Part shown: positions 1 through 5,182 of the stretch, in pieces
Position numbering within the stretch: the stretch's first letter is position 1
How the letters are laid out: each line of letters begins with the position of its first letter
NCBI GenBank assembly: GCA_902470915.1
Contig: CABRIB010000052.1
Location: forward strand, 1 to 14,186
Source of the DNA: an uncultured Collinsella sp.
Lineage (GTDB): Bacteria; Actinomycetota; Coriobacteriia; Coriobacteriales; Coriobacteriaceae
Direction: 5' to 3'
DNA: 14,186 bases
Position numbers and translations under genes: made by a program
The notes under the pieces: generated by a model
What the model saw: the letters and a program-made list of their open reading frames with translations, nothing else
What the model was told of the DNA's origin: nothing
The model's database searches: none

Positions 1-46
1 AGATAGGAGTCCGTCTCGTGGGCTCGGAGATGTGTATAAGAGACAG
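1..46. other. Untrimmed Illumina Nextera i7 adapter (assembly artefact)
   Basis: Positions 13-46 are the Nextera Read 2 transposase adapter, ending in the 19-bp Tn5 mosaic end (28-46, AGATGTGTATAAGAGACAG). Positions 5-12 (AGGAGTCC) are the i7 index, read as GGACTCCT, which I recall as index N705; 1-4 are the tail of the P7 primer. This is not genomic DNA. Positions 2-46 are repeated exactly, inverted, at 14142-14186. Confidence 0.98.
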
Positions 47-349
47 CTCCAGAACGCCACAGGTCTTGGTGTTCTTGTAAGCGTTGTAGATGTACTCTGC
101 GGCGTAGTGGTTCTTGATGACCTTGTCCTCAAGAACGCCGCGGCCGGTCTCCTCGATGGCCATCTTCGCCAACGGGATACGAGCCTTGTTGGCGGCCATG
201 GCGGCCTCATAGAAGATCTTGTCGACCTGCTCCTGCGTGTACGTAGCAAAAAGCGCCTGGGCCTCTCGCATCTGAGCGAGCTTAGCCTCAAGCGCCTCTA
301 CGTTGTCCACAATTGCGGGAGTAGTGTTTTCCGGTGACTTTTTCACCAT
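47..349 (-). CDS. adhE: Bifunctional acetaldehyde-CoA/alcohol dehydrogenase AdhE, N-terminal fragment
   Basis: This is the first 101 codons of AdhE, the cytosolic fermentation enzyme that reduces acetyl-CoA to acetaldehyde and then to ethanol, regenerating NAD+. The family is about 870 residues, so only the start of the aldehyde dehydrogenase domain is present. Recognition rests on stretches nearly identical to the E. coli protein as I recall it: TQEQVDKIF, ARIPLAKMA, EDKVIKNH, EYIYNAYK and KTCGVL. The catalytic residues lie beyond the cut. The ATG at 349 has a good Shine-Dalgarno AAGGAGA (361-355) five bases upstream; the first 15 or so residues are not conserved. The reading frame runs straight into the adapter and would add the false tail LSLIHISEPTRRTPI after residue Glu101. 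The gene is transcribed away from the RAYT element. Confidence 0.95.
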
Positions 350-389
350 TTGTGTCTCCTTGCGATCGGAGATTTACCCTACGCCTTGC

Positions 390-398
390 ATGATAGCA
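390..398 (-). promoter_or_regulatory. Probable adhE promoter, extended -10
   Basis: On the minus strand the sequence reads TGC-TATCAT, an extended -10 element (TGn plus -10 hexamer at 395-390), about 40 bases before the adhE start codon. No convincing -35 hexamer lies 16-18 bases upstream, as is common for extended -10 promoters. The same TGC-plus-hexamer form recurs ahead of rpmB and mihF. Confidence 0.5.
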
Positions 399-438
399 AG
401 AAATAATTCGGTGAACGGTCAGATTCCCGTAAAAGACA

Positions 439-479
439 AACTAAAACGCTTCAATCAAATGAACCGTTTCAACTAAAAC
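439..479. repeat. Direct repeat upstream of adhE promoter, possible operator
   Basis: The 9-mer AACTAAAAC occurs at 439-447 and again at 471-479, exactly 32 bases apart, about three helical turns. A quasi-palindrome TGAACCGTTTCA (460-471) lies between them. The pair is 40-90 bases upstream of the adhE -10, where an activator could bind. The role as an operator is inference; I do not see a clear Rex box. Confidence 0.35.
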
Positions 480-500
480 TATGCCCAATGCATCGCCCCG

Positions 501-551
501 CTCATTGGGGACAGACTTACATGAGTGCTTCCACTCATTGGGGACAGACAT
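501..551 (+). repeat. Left 51-bp inverted repeat of the RAYT element
   Basis: This unit holds two direct copies of the 16-mer CTCATTGGGGACAGAC (501-516 and 534-549) 33 bases apart. Between and overlapping them is a hairpin, ATGAGTG (521-527), loop CTTC, CACTCAT (532-538). The whole unit matches the reverse complement of 1489-1539 at 47 of 51 positions. A further inverted CCCAATG lies at 484-490 and a partial copy GCTCATTGG at 589-597. Confidence 0.9.
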
Positions 552-598
552 CGATTTGCCATTTTGCCGTTCTGGGCCTGTTTTTGCCGCTCATTGGA

Positions 599-604
599 TA
601 TAAA
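599..604 (+). promoter_or_regulatory. Weak candidate -10 for the RAYT gene
   Basis: TATAAA at 599-604 is a fair -10 hexamer about 77 bases before the RAYT start codon. No good -35 stands at the right distance. If it is used, the transcript would contain the whole hairpin at 635-677. Confidence 0.3.
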
Positions 605-634
605 TAGATCACAGGCTCAGCATTTCGCGTTCCT

Positions 635-677
635 TCTCTCCTTTTAGGTGCTGCCTGTTCAGTTTTGAAAGGAGAGA
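635..677 (+). promoter_or_regulatory. Hairpin sequestering the RAYT Shine-Dalgarno sequence
   Basis: TCTCTCCTTT (635-644) is perfectly complementary to AAAGGAGAGA (668-677), which contains the whole ribosome binding site of the transposase gene. The helix can extend inward by about four pairs using G-U pairs (645-648 with 664-667), leaving a loop of about 15 bases. It ends three bases before the ATG at 681. Related IS200 transposases are known to be kept silent by leader structures that hide the ribosome binding site, so translational repression is a reasonable reading. Confidence 0.7.
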
Positions 678-680
678 TTT

Positions 681-1457
681 ATGCCTCGATGCGCCCGTGC
701 CGTTTCGCTCACCGGCTATTACCACGTCTTTGACCGTGGCAACTCTAAACAGATTATTTTTGAAGATGACTCCGACCGTTATCGTTTCTTATCGGATATC
801 TCGGACAGGTTTGCGCGCCATGACGTGGCGGTGTTAGCTTGGTGCCTTATGGACAACCACTTCCATTTGATGATTGATGACCCATTTGACAACCTTTCAA
901 AGGCAATGCAGTGCGCGCTGACGGCATATGCTAAGTATTTCAATGGGAAAACGGGGAGAACGGGACATCTGTTTGACAATCGCTATTCGCGGGTCGCGGG
1001 CGAGTCGGACACGCAGGCGGTGCAGCCGCTCGACTATATTCATCTCAATCCCGTGAAAGGTGCGCTTGACTCGCTCGATGCGTACCGCTGGTCAAGCTAT
1101 AAGGCGTATCAGCTGGGCTATGATCCCTTTGACATCTGTGATGCGGCCCCTATGCTCGATATTGTCGGAGGCTCCCGTTGCTATTGCGAGCATCTCGAGG
1201 AAGTTGCCGGGCGCATCTGGTCAATGGAGGTTCTTCCACGCCGGCGGATCCCCGATGAGGACGCCCTTGCCGTCGCGTACGAAGTCCTGCCGAGCATAGA
1301 TCCTGCGCTGCTCAAGGCCCTGCCGCGACCCGAACGCGATGCCTGTCTTCTGAGGCTCAGGCGGGCGCATCTCACGGTCAAGCAAATTGCCCGTATCACC
1401 GGTATCGGCGCTACAAGCGTGACCAAGGCCACTGCAGGCTGGAAGGAGGCTGCGTGA
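681..1457 (+). CDS. REP-associated tyrosine transposase-like protein (RAYT, Y1_Tnp family)
   Basis: A 258-residue single-strand DNA transposase of the IS200-like Y1/HUH superfamily. The HUH metal-binding pair is H60-F-H62 in the stretch WCLMDNHFHLM. The catalytic tyrosine is most likely Y119 in YIHLNPVKGAL (119-129), the hallmark motif of the family, followed by RWSSY (136-140). Residues 230-253 (LTVKQIARITGIGATSVTKA) look like a helix-turn-helix, a C-terminal extension seen in many RAYTs. Length and motifs are intact, so the protein is probably functional. The gene uses more A/T-ending codons than its neighbours, consistent with a foreign origin. It starts at the ATG behind AAAGGAGAG. It lies between two inverted 51-bp repeats that are probably its substrate. 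RAYTs are usually single-copy domesticated genes that act on scattered REP-type repeats, not on their own gene; which applies here is not known. Confidence 0.93.
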   Translation: MPRCARAVSLTGYYHVFDRGNSKQIIFEDDSDRYRFLSDISDRFARHDVAVLAWCLMDNHFHLMIDDPFDNLSKAMQCALTAYAKYFNGKTGRTGHLFDNRYSRVAGESDTQAVQPLDYIHLNPVKGALDSLDAYRWSSYKAYQLGYDPFDICDAAPMLDIVGGSRCYCEHLEEVAGRIWSMEVLPRRRIPDEDALAVAYEVLPSIDPALLKALPRPERDACLLRLRRAHLTVKQIARITGIGATSVTKATAGWKEAA

Positions 1458-1488
1458 GGCAGGGGCCGAATCGCTGCCGGCACGCGTC

Positions 1489-1539
1489 ATGTCTGTCCCT
1501 AATGCGTGAAAGCACTCATGTATGTCTGTCCCCAATGAG
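1489..1539 (-). repeat. Right 51-bp inverted repeat of the RAYT element
   Basis: This is the inverse copy of 501-551. It carries GTCTGTCCCTAATGCG (1491-1506) and GTCTGTCCCCAATGAG (1524-1539), again 33 bases apart. The central hairpin is ATGCGTG (1502-1508), loop AAAG, CACTCAT (1513-1519), with one mismatched pair where the left copy is perfect. The outer 16-mer is identical to the left copy, and the four differences lie toward the inside. Confidence 0.9.
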
Positions 1540-1542
1540 TGC

Positions 1543-1575
1543 AAAAAGGAACCCTCCGTAGGGGAGGGCTCCTTT
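1543..1575 (-). terminator. Intrinsic terminator of rpmB
   Basis: The stem is AAAGGA (1545-1550) with TCCTTT (1570-1575), a one-base mismatch, then CCCTCC (1552-1557) with GGAGGG (1563-1568), and a five-base loop. Read on the minus strand the hairpin ends in TTTTT (1547-1543), which suits rpmB. On the plus strand the T tract is short (CTTTGG), so stopping RAYT transcripts is possible but weaker. Confidence 0.8.
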
Positions 1576-1596
1576 GGTAAGTTCTATGTGAACGCG

Positions 1597-1640
1597 AGGT
1601 CTTTGACCCGGAGAGTCCGAGGTACTTGTTGGTAAGACCT
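1597..1640 (-). other. Structured 3' untranslated region of rpmB
   Basis: An outer inverted repeat AGGTCTT (1597-1603) / AAGACCT (1634-1640) encloses an inner hairpin ACCCGGA (1606-1612) / TCCGAGGT (1616-1623) with a three-base loop and one bulged A. It lies just after the rpmB stop codon and before the terminator. No function is assigned; it may be simple transcript-end structure. Confidence 0.35.
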
Positions 1641-1643
1641 TAT

Positions 1644-1832
1644 TTAGGAGCGCGCAACCTTGCCGGACTTAAGGCAGGTGGAGCAAACGTTCATCTTGCG
1701 ACGGTGACCATCGACGACGACGTAGACGCGCTGGATGTTGGGGCGGAACTTACGGTTGGTGACGCGGTGAGAGTGGCTGATGGAGCGACCGGCAACGGGG
1801 TGCTTACCGCAAACTTCGCAAACTTTGGACAT
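1644..1832 (-). CDS. rpmB: 50S ribosomal protein L28, zinc-binding form
   Basis: A 62-residue basic protein of the large ribosomal subunit. It begins MSKVCEVCGKHP, continues with the L28 signature of Ser/His/Arg-rich segments (SHSHRVTNRKFRPNIQ, residues 19-34) and ends NVCSTCLKSGKV. Two CxxC pairs (C5/C8 and C50/C53) form the zinc ribbon of the cysteine-containing (C+) type of L28. The start is the ATG at 1832, with GGAGGG six bases upstream; an upstream in-frame ATG at 1880 would add 16 unconserved residues and lies about at the predicted transcription start, so it is rejected. The gene is monocistronic, with its own promoter and terminator, and faces away from the pyr operon. Confidence 0.96.
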   Translation of the reverse strand: MSKVCEVCGKHPVAGRSISHSHRVTNRKFRPNIQRVYVVVDGHRRKMNVCSTCLKSGKVARS

Positions 1833-1886
1833 AACTGACCCTCCTTGGGCGACAAACGAACATGTCGCGTTAACAAACAAGCCTGA

Positions 1887-1895
1887 ACTATAGCA
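1887..1895 (-). promoter_or_regulatory. Probable rpmB promoter, extended -10
   Basis: The minus strand reads TGC-TATAGT, an extended -10 (hexamer 1892-1887), about 55 bases before the rpmB start. This predicts a transcription start near 1880. The -35 region is not recognisable. Confidence 0.55.
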
Positions 1896-2123
1896 CAGAA
1901 GTCGCTCCCTGTGCGCAATCTACACAGAGATATTCCTCTTTTGGCGATAGTGCCCACGCCACGGCCCTGGACGTAGATCCGATTTGCGTGCAGCAGAGGG
2001 GATTATGCCAGCTCGTGCGTGCGTTTTCAAGCTCGTCCCACAAATATATATAGGTTTATTGGGCTTTGGGCTCCGTTTACGGATTGCTCTGTATTTATGC
2101 TCGCAATTAAGCTCGAGGTTGGC
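1896..2123. other. Intergenic region between divergent rpmB and pyr promoters
   Basis: Within the 451-base gap between the rpmB and pyrR start codons, this part holds no coding sequence, tRNA or clear repeat that I can support. It is locally AT-rich around 2041-2063 (an ATATATATA run), unlike the flanking genes. It probably carries upstream promoter elements for both directions. Confidence 0.5.
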
Positions 2124-2129
2124 TACACT
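2124..2129 (+). promoter_or_regulatory. Candidate -10 of the pyr operon
   Basis: TACACT at 2124-2129 matches the -10 consensus at four of six positions and would start transcription near 2136, just before the first leader hairpin. The -35 region near 2101-2106 (TCGCAA) is poor, so the call is tentative. A TTGACC at 2135-2140 would place the start inside the leader structures and is less likely. Confidence 0.35.
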
Positions 2130-2147
2130 ATCCCTTGACCATTAAAG

Positions 2148-2162
2148 GGGTACGAGATACCC
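2148..2162 (+). promoter_or_regulatory. pyr leader hairpin 1, putative PyrR-binding anti-antiterminator
   Basis: GGGTA (2148-2152) pairs with TACCC (2158-2162) around the loop CGAGA. The loop region ACGAGA resembles the CNGNGA hexaloop known for PyrR-binding loops, differing only at its first base. Its 3' strand is also needed by the antiterminator, so the two cannot form together. The role is inferred by analogy with Bacillus pyr attenuation. Confidence 0.5.
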
Positions 2163-2209
2163 ACATGGAATTACATAGCTGCCTAAGAGCAGCCCTTCCT
2201 GTGGGTGTC
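2156..2209 (+). promoter_or_regulatory. pyr leader hairpin 2, putative antiterminator
   Basis: GATACCCACA (2156-2165) pairs with TGTGGGTGTC (2200-2209) over ten base pairs with one G-U. Inside, GGAA (2167-2170) pairs with TTCC (2196-2199), and GCTGC (2178-2182) with GCAGC (2189-2193) around the hexaloop CTAAGA. Its 3' strand overlaps the left arm of the terminator, so formation would allow read-through into pyrR. The inner CTAAGA loop also resembles CNGNGA, so it cannot be excluded as the PyrR site. Confidence 0.6.
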
Positions 2210-2244
2210 TGGTCCGCTTTAAGCGGTCGGGCATCTATTTTTTT
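2204..2244 (+). terminator. Leader terminator (attenuator) of the pyr operon
   Basis: The core stem CCGCT (2214-2218) / AGCGG (2222-2226) with loop TTA extends outward with interruptions to GGTGTC (2204-2209) / GGGCATC (2229-2235). It is followed by seven T residues (2238-2244). It lies 40 bases before pyrR and competes with the antiterminator for 2204-2209. Confidence 0.75.
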
Positions 2245-2262
2245 GACTGTGTCAGCAGTCAA
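2243..2262 (+). promoter_or_regulatory. Hairpin just before the pyrR ribosome binding site
   Basis: TTGACTG (2243-2249) and CAGTCAA (2256-2262) form a perfect seven-pair stem with loop TGTCAG. It lies between the attenuator T run and the Shine-Dalgarno AAGGAG (2274-2279). It may protect or tune translation of pyrR; no function is shown. Confidence 0.4.
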
Positions 2263-2283
2263 GACATGTGAGGAAGGAGATCG

Positions 2284-2868
2284 ATGGGCACGACTTCCCC
2301 CAAGGCGGTCATCATGGACGAGACCGCCGTCAATCGAGCGATGACCCGCATCGCGCACGAGATTCTCGAGCGCAACGAGGGCTGTGAAGACCTCGCTCTG
2401 GTCGGCATCGTCACGCGCGGCGACCTTCTGGCAAAGAAACTCGCCGAGGAGATCAAGGAGATCGAGGGCGTCGACGTTCCGCTCGGCAGCCTCGACATCA
2501 GCTTCTACCGTGATGACTATGCGACCAATTTCGCTCCCGCGATCCACGCCACCAACATTCCCTTTAGCGTCGACGGCAAGCGCGTCGTGCTGGTGGACGA
2601 CATCCTGTATACGGGCCGTACCATCCGCGCCGCTCTCGACGCCGTCATGGACCTGGGCCGTCCGAGCCGCATTGAGCTGGCAGTCCTCGTTGACCGCGGC
2701 CACCGCGAGCTCCCCATCTCGCCGGACTTTGTCGGCAAGAACGTTCCCTCGTCGCATGAGGAGAACGTGCACCTATATATGAAGGAAGTCGACGGCCACA
2801 CCGCTGTCGAGATTAATGACGTCGCGCCGGGTTCCCACGTGGGCTCCGCGCCGCTGGGAGGTGAGTAG
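2284..2868 (+). CDS. pyrR: PyrR, pyr operon attenuator / uracil phosphoribosyltransferase
   Basis: A 194-residue type I phosphoribosyltransferase-fold protein. PyrR binds leader RNA of pyr operons when UMP is high and favours termination; many members also convert uracil and PRPP to UMP. The PRPP-binding motif is VVLVDDILYTGRT (101-113). The stretches GIVTRGDLLAKKL (41-53) and DISFYRDD (71-78) are typical of PyrR and separate it from general phosphoribosyltransferases. The start is the ATG behind AAGGAG. The C-terminal 15 or so residues extend past the usual fold and are Gly/Ser-rich. The gene leads the operon and lies directly behind the attenuator it probably controls; pyrB starts four bases after its stop codon. 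Confidence 0.96.
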   Translation: MGTTSPKAVIMDETAVNRAMTRIAHEILERNEGCEDLALVGIVTRGDLLAKKLAEEIKEIEGVDVPLGSLDISFYRDDYATNFAPAIHATNIPFSVDGKRVVLVDDILYTGRTIRAALDAVMDLGRPSRIELAVLVDRGHRELPISPDFVGKNVPSSHEENVHLYMKEVDGHTAVEINDVAPGSHVGSAPLGGE

Positions 2869-2872
2869 TACC

Positions 2873-3817
2873 GTGGCGTTCAACCATAAGCACCTGATCG
2901 ACATTACCGAGTACTCCGAAGAGGATATCAAGCTCATCCTCGAGACCGCCAAGGCGTTCTCCGAGGTCAACGAGCGTGCCATCAAGAAGGTCCCCACGCT
3001 CAAGGGCAAGACCATCGTCAACATGTTCAACGAGCCCTCGACGCGCACCCGCAGCTCTTTCGAGCTCGCCGAGAAGCGTCTTTCGGCCGACAGTCTTAAC
3101 TTTGGCGGCTCCTCGACCTCCACGGTCAAGGGCGAGAGCCTCGTCGACACCGTTGAGACCCTCAACGCTTATAAGATCGACTGCATTGTCGTGCGCGACA
3201 AGCACGCCGGCGCTCCCTACATCGTCACGCAGAACTCGCCCGCAAGCGTCATCTGCGCCGGTGACGGCAAGCATAACCATCCTACGCAGGCCCTGCTCGA
3301 CCTGTACACCATCTGGGAGCACAAGGGTGACTTCCACGGTCTGAAGGTCGCCGTCGTCGGCGATATCGCCCACTCCCGCGTTTGCGGCTCGCTGATCCCC
3401 GCCCTTAAGATCATGGGCTGTGAGACCTACGCCGTCGCCCCCGGCACGCTGCTGCCGCCGTCGCCCGAGGTCCTGGGCTGCGACCACGTGACGAGCGACC
3501 TCGATTCCGTCCTGCCCGAGCTGGACGTCGTCTACATGCTGCGCGTGCAACAGGAGCGCCTCGAGGGTGCCCCGTTCCCGACCATTCGCGAGTACCACAA
3601 GCTCTTCGGCCTGACCAAGGACCGCGAGAAGCTCATGAAGCCCGACGCGATCATCTGCCACCCGGGCCCCATCAACCGCGGCGTCGAGTTCGACTCCTAT
3701 ATGGCCGACCACCCGCAACGCTCCGTCATCCTGGAGCAGGTCTACGCCGGTATCTGCGTGCGTATGGCTATCCTGTATCTGCTGCTTGGAGGTGCCGATA
3801 ATGGCCTTGCTTCTTAA
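2873..3817 (+). CDS. pyrB: Aspartate carbamoyltransferase catalytic subunit
   Basis: A 314-residue cytosolic enzyme that joins carbamoyl phosphate and L-aspartate to give N-carbamoyl-L-aspartate. The carbamoyl phosphate site is STRTR (56-60), backed by K86 in STVKGES; HPTQALLDL (136-144) and HPGPINRG (263-270) are further family signatures. The GTG at 2873 is chosen as start because protein homology begins at FNHKHLID and GGGAGGTG (2855-2862) stands about ten bases upstream. In-frame codons back to 2816 read through the end of pyrR and are not conserved. No pyrI regulatory subunit is encoded nearby, so it is probably the unregulated trimeric form. The last 17 bases overlap pyrC. Confidence 0.97.
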   Translation: MAFNHKHLIDITEYSEEDIKLILETAKAFSEVNERAIKKVPTLKGKTIVNMFNEPSTRTRSSFELAEKRLSADSLNFGGSSTSTVKGESLVDTVETLNAYKIDCIVVRDKHAGAPYIVTQNSPASVICAGDGKHNHPTQALLDLYTIWEHKGDFHGLKVAVVGDIAHSRVCGSLIPALKIMGCETYAVAPGTLLPPSPEVLGCDHVTSDLDSVLPELDVVYMLRVQQERLEGAPFPTIREYHKLFGLTKDREKLMKPDAIICHPGPINRGVEFDSYMADHPQRSVILEQVYAGICVRMAILYLLLGGADNGLAS

Positions 3818-5090
3818 GAATGCCCACGTCGTCGACCCGTCCGTCGAGCTTGACGGTGTCGTTGACGTCCTGATTGACGGCGACAAGATCGCCGAGGTCG
3901 GCGAGAATCTCGCCGTCGAGGGGGCCGAGGTCCGCGACCTTTCCGGCAAGTACCTCGTCCCCGGCCTGGTGGACATGCACGTTCACCTTCGCGAGCCCGG
4001 CTACGAGGTCAAAGAGGACATCGAGAGCGGCACCCGCGCAGCTGCCAAGGGCGGCTTTACCGGCGTGTGCGCCATGCCCAACACCGATCCCGTCACCGAT
4101 AACGGCACTGTCGTGGAGTTCGTCAAGTCCCGCGCTGCCGAGGTCGGCCACTGCCGCGTCTATCCGTCGGGCGCCATGACCCGCGGTCTTAAGGGCGAGG
4201 CCATGTCCGAGATGGGCGATATGGTCGCCCACGGCGCCGTCGCCTTCACCGATGACGGTCGCGGCGTGCAGGGCGCGGGCATGCTCCGTCGCTGCATGGA
4301 CTACGGCAAGATGTTCGGCAAGGTCTTCATGAGCCACTGCCAGGACGAGGACCTGGTCGGCCATGGCCAGATCAACGAGGGCAAGGTCTCGACCCGTCTG
4401 GCCCTCGAGGGTTGGCCGGCTGCCGGCGAGGAGCTCCAGATCGCCCGCGACATCGAGATCGCCAAGCTGACCGGCGCCAAGCTGCACATCCAGCACATCT
4501 CCACCGCCCATGGTCTGGAGATCGTGCGTGCCGGTAAGGCCGCTGGCGTTCAGGTTACCTGCGAGGCCACCCCGCACCACATGTTCCTGACCGAGAACGA
4601 CCTGGACGAGACCTACAACACCTCGCTCAAGGTCAATCCGCCGCTGCGTACCGAGGAGGACGCCGAGGCCATCCGTCAGGGCGTCATCGACGGTACCGTC
4701 GACGTTATCGTCACCGATCACGCTCCCCACACCCCGTGGGAGAAGGCCCGCGAGTTCGAGCTTGCGCCCTTTGGCATGATCGGCCTCGAGACCTCCCTGT
4801 CGCTCGTACTCACCGAGCTGGTCAACACGGGCAAGATGAGCGTGGGCCGCATGGTCGAGCTCATGGCCATCAAGCCGCGTGAGATCCTGGGCCTCGACCA
4901 GGTTCAGGTCAAGGCGGGCTCCGTTGCCGACCTGACCGTGTTCGACCCCTCTGCCACCTGGACGGTCGGCGAGGACGGTTACGAGTCGCGCGCCGAGAAC
5001 TCCGGTTTTGCCGGCCGCACGCTTACCGGTCGTGCCACCGATGTGTTTGTCGGCGGTAAGCAGACGCTCGCCGACGGCTGCATCTGCTAG
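3801..5090 (+). CDS. pyrC: Dihydroorotase, type I
   Basis: A 429-residue zinc amidohydrolase that closes N-carbamoyl-aspartate to dihydroorotate. The metal-binding HVHLRE is at 60-65 within VPGLVDMHVHLREPG. AMPNTDP (91-97) binds substrate; D151-D152, H179 and H232 (HIQHIST) are in the expected metal-site places, and the active-site aspartate is D306 in VTDHAPH. Length and motifs match the type I class of Gram-positive bacteria, not the shorter E. coli type II. The ATG at 3801 has GGAGGT (3788-3793) seven bases upstream, inside pyrB, so the two genes overlap and are probably translationally coupled. An ATG five codons earlier (3786) lies before that ribosome site and is rejected. Confidence 0.97.
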   Translation: MALLLKNAHVVDPSVELDGVVDVLIDGDKIAEVGENLAVEGAEVRDLSGKYLVPGLVDMHVHLREPGYEVKEDIESGTRAAAKGGFTGVCAMPNTDPVTDNGTVVEFVKSRAAEVGHCRVYPSGAMTRGLKGEAMSEMGDMVAHGAVAFTDDGRGVQGAGMLRRCMDYGKMFGKVFMSHCQDEDLVGHGQINEGKVSTRLALEGWPAAGEELQIARDIEIAKLTGAKLHIQHISTAHGLEIVRAGKAAGVQVTCEATPHHMFLTENDLDETYNTSLKVNPPLRTEEDAEAIRQGVIDGTVDVIVTDHAPHTPWEKAREFELAPFGMIGLETSLSLVLTELVNTGKMSVGRMVELMAIKPREILGLDQVQVKAGSVADLTVFDPSATWTVGEDGYESRAENSGFAGRTLTGRATDVFVGGKQTLADGCIC

Positions 5091-5110
5091 CATAGCCTTA
5101 TCGCTTTTGT

Positions 5111-5140
5111 GCGCGGTGCCCTTGCGGTGCCGCGCTTTCT
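5111..5140 (+). terminator. Terminator-like hairpin between pyrC and pyrK
   Basis: GCGCGGTGCC (5111-5120) pairs with GGTGCCGCGC (5126-5135) over ten pairs, two of them G-U, around a five-base loop. It is followed by TTTCTGTTCGTTTTG, a broken T tract. It may cause partial termination or protect the upstream transcript. The downstream pyr genes have no other obvious promoter, so it is unlikely to be complete. Confidence 0.5.
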
Positions 5141-5151
5141 GTTCGTTTTGA

Positions 5152-5167
5152 CCATGCAATCGCATGG
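5152..5167 (+). promoter_or_regulatory. Second hairpin before pyrK
   Basis: CCATGC (5152-5157) and GCATGG (5162-5167) form a perfect six-pair stem with loop AATC. It ends seven bases before the pyrK Shine-Dalgarno GGAG (5174-5177). Together with the hairpin at 5111-5135 it fills the only sizeable gap in the operon. Confidence 0.45.
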
Positions 5168-5182
5168 GGGATTGGAGCGTCT

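Larger units (their letters stand above)
501..1539 (+). mobile_element. RAYT-containing element bounded by 51-bp inverted repeats
   Basis: The element comprises the left repeat (501-551), a 129-base leader, the transposase gene (681-1457), and the right repeat (1489-1539). I see no target-site duplication at the outer edges (left flank ...GCCCCG, right flank TGCAAAA...). That agrees with Y1 chemistry, which makes none. The element sits between the adhE control region and the rpmB terminator, so it interrupts no visible gene. Confidence 0.75.

Noticed and set aside
501..549. CRISPR-like repeat and spacer from the two 16-mers
   Set aside because: There are only two direct copies per side, inverted at the far end, flanking a Y1 transposase, with no cas genes; it fits transposon or REP ends.
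1833..1880. An upstream ATG at 1880 giving rpmB 16 extra residues
   Set aside because: The extra residues are not L28-like, and the internal ATG at 1832 has a strong GGAGGG and starts with the conserved MSKVCEVCG.
2135..2163. TTGACC-17-TACCCA as the pyr promoter
   Set aside because: The -10 is poor, and a start downstream of it would remove the first leader hairpin that the attenuator model needs. It is not excluded experimentally.
2165..2344. Possible leader peptide (MELHSCLRAALPVGVW...) running through the pyr attenuator
   Set aside because: No convincing ribosome site is near the ATG, it has no run of regulatory codons, it overlaps pyrR out of frame, and the hairpins alone explain the leader.
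3768..5165. A 465-codon open frame on the minus strand opposite pyrC, and similar long minus-strand frames at 2813-3976 and 8641-9840
   Set aside because: They are antisense shadows that arise in high-GC codon-biased genes: low complexity, no ribosome sites, no family resemblance, and the plus-strand genes are certain.
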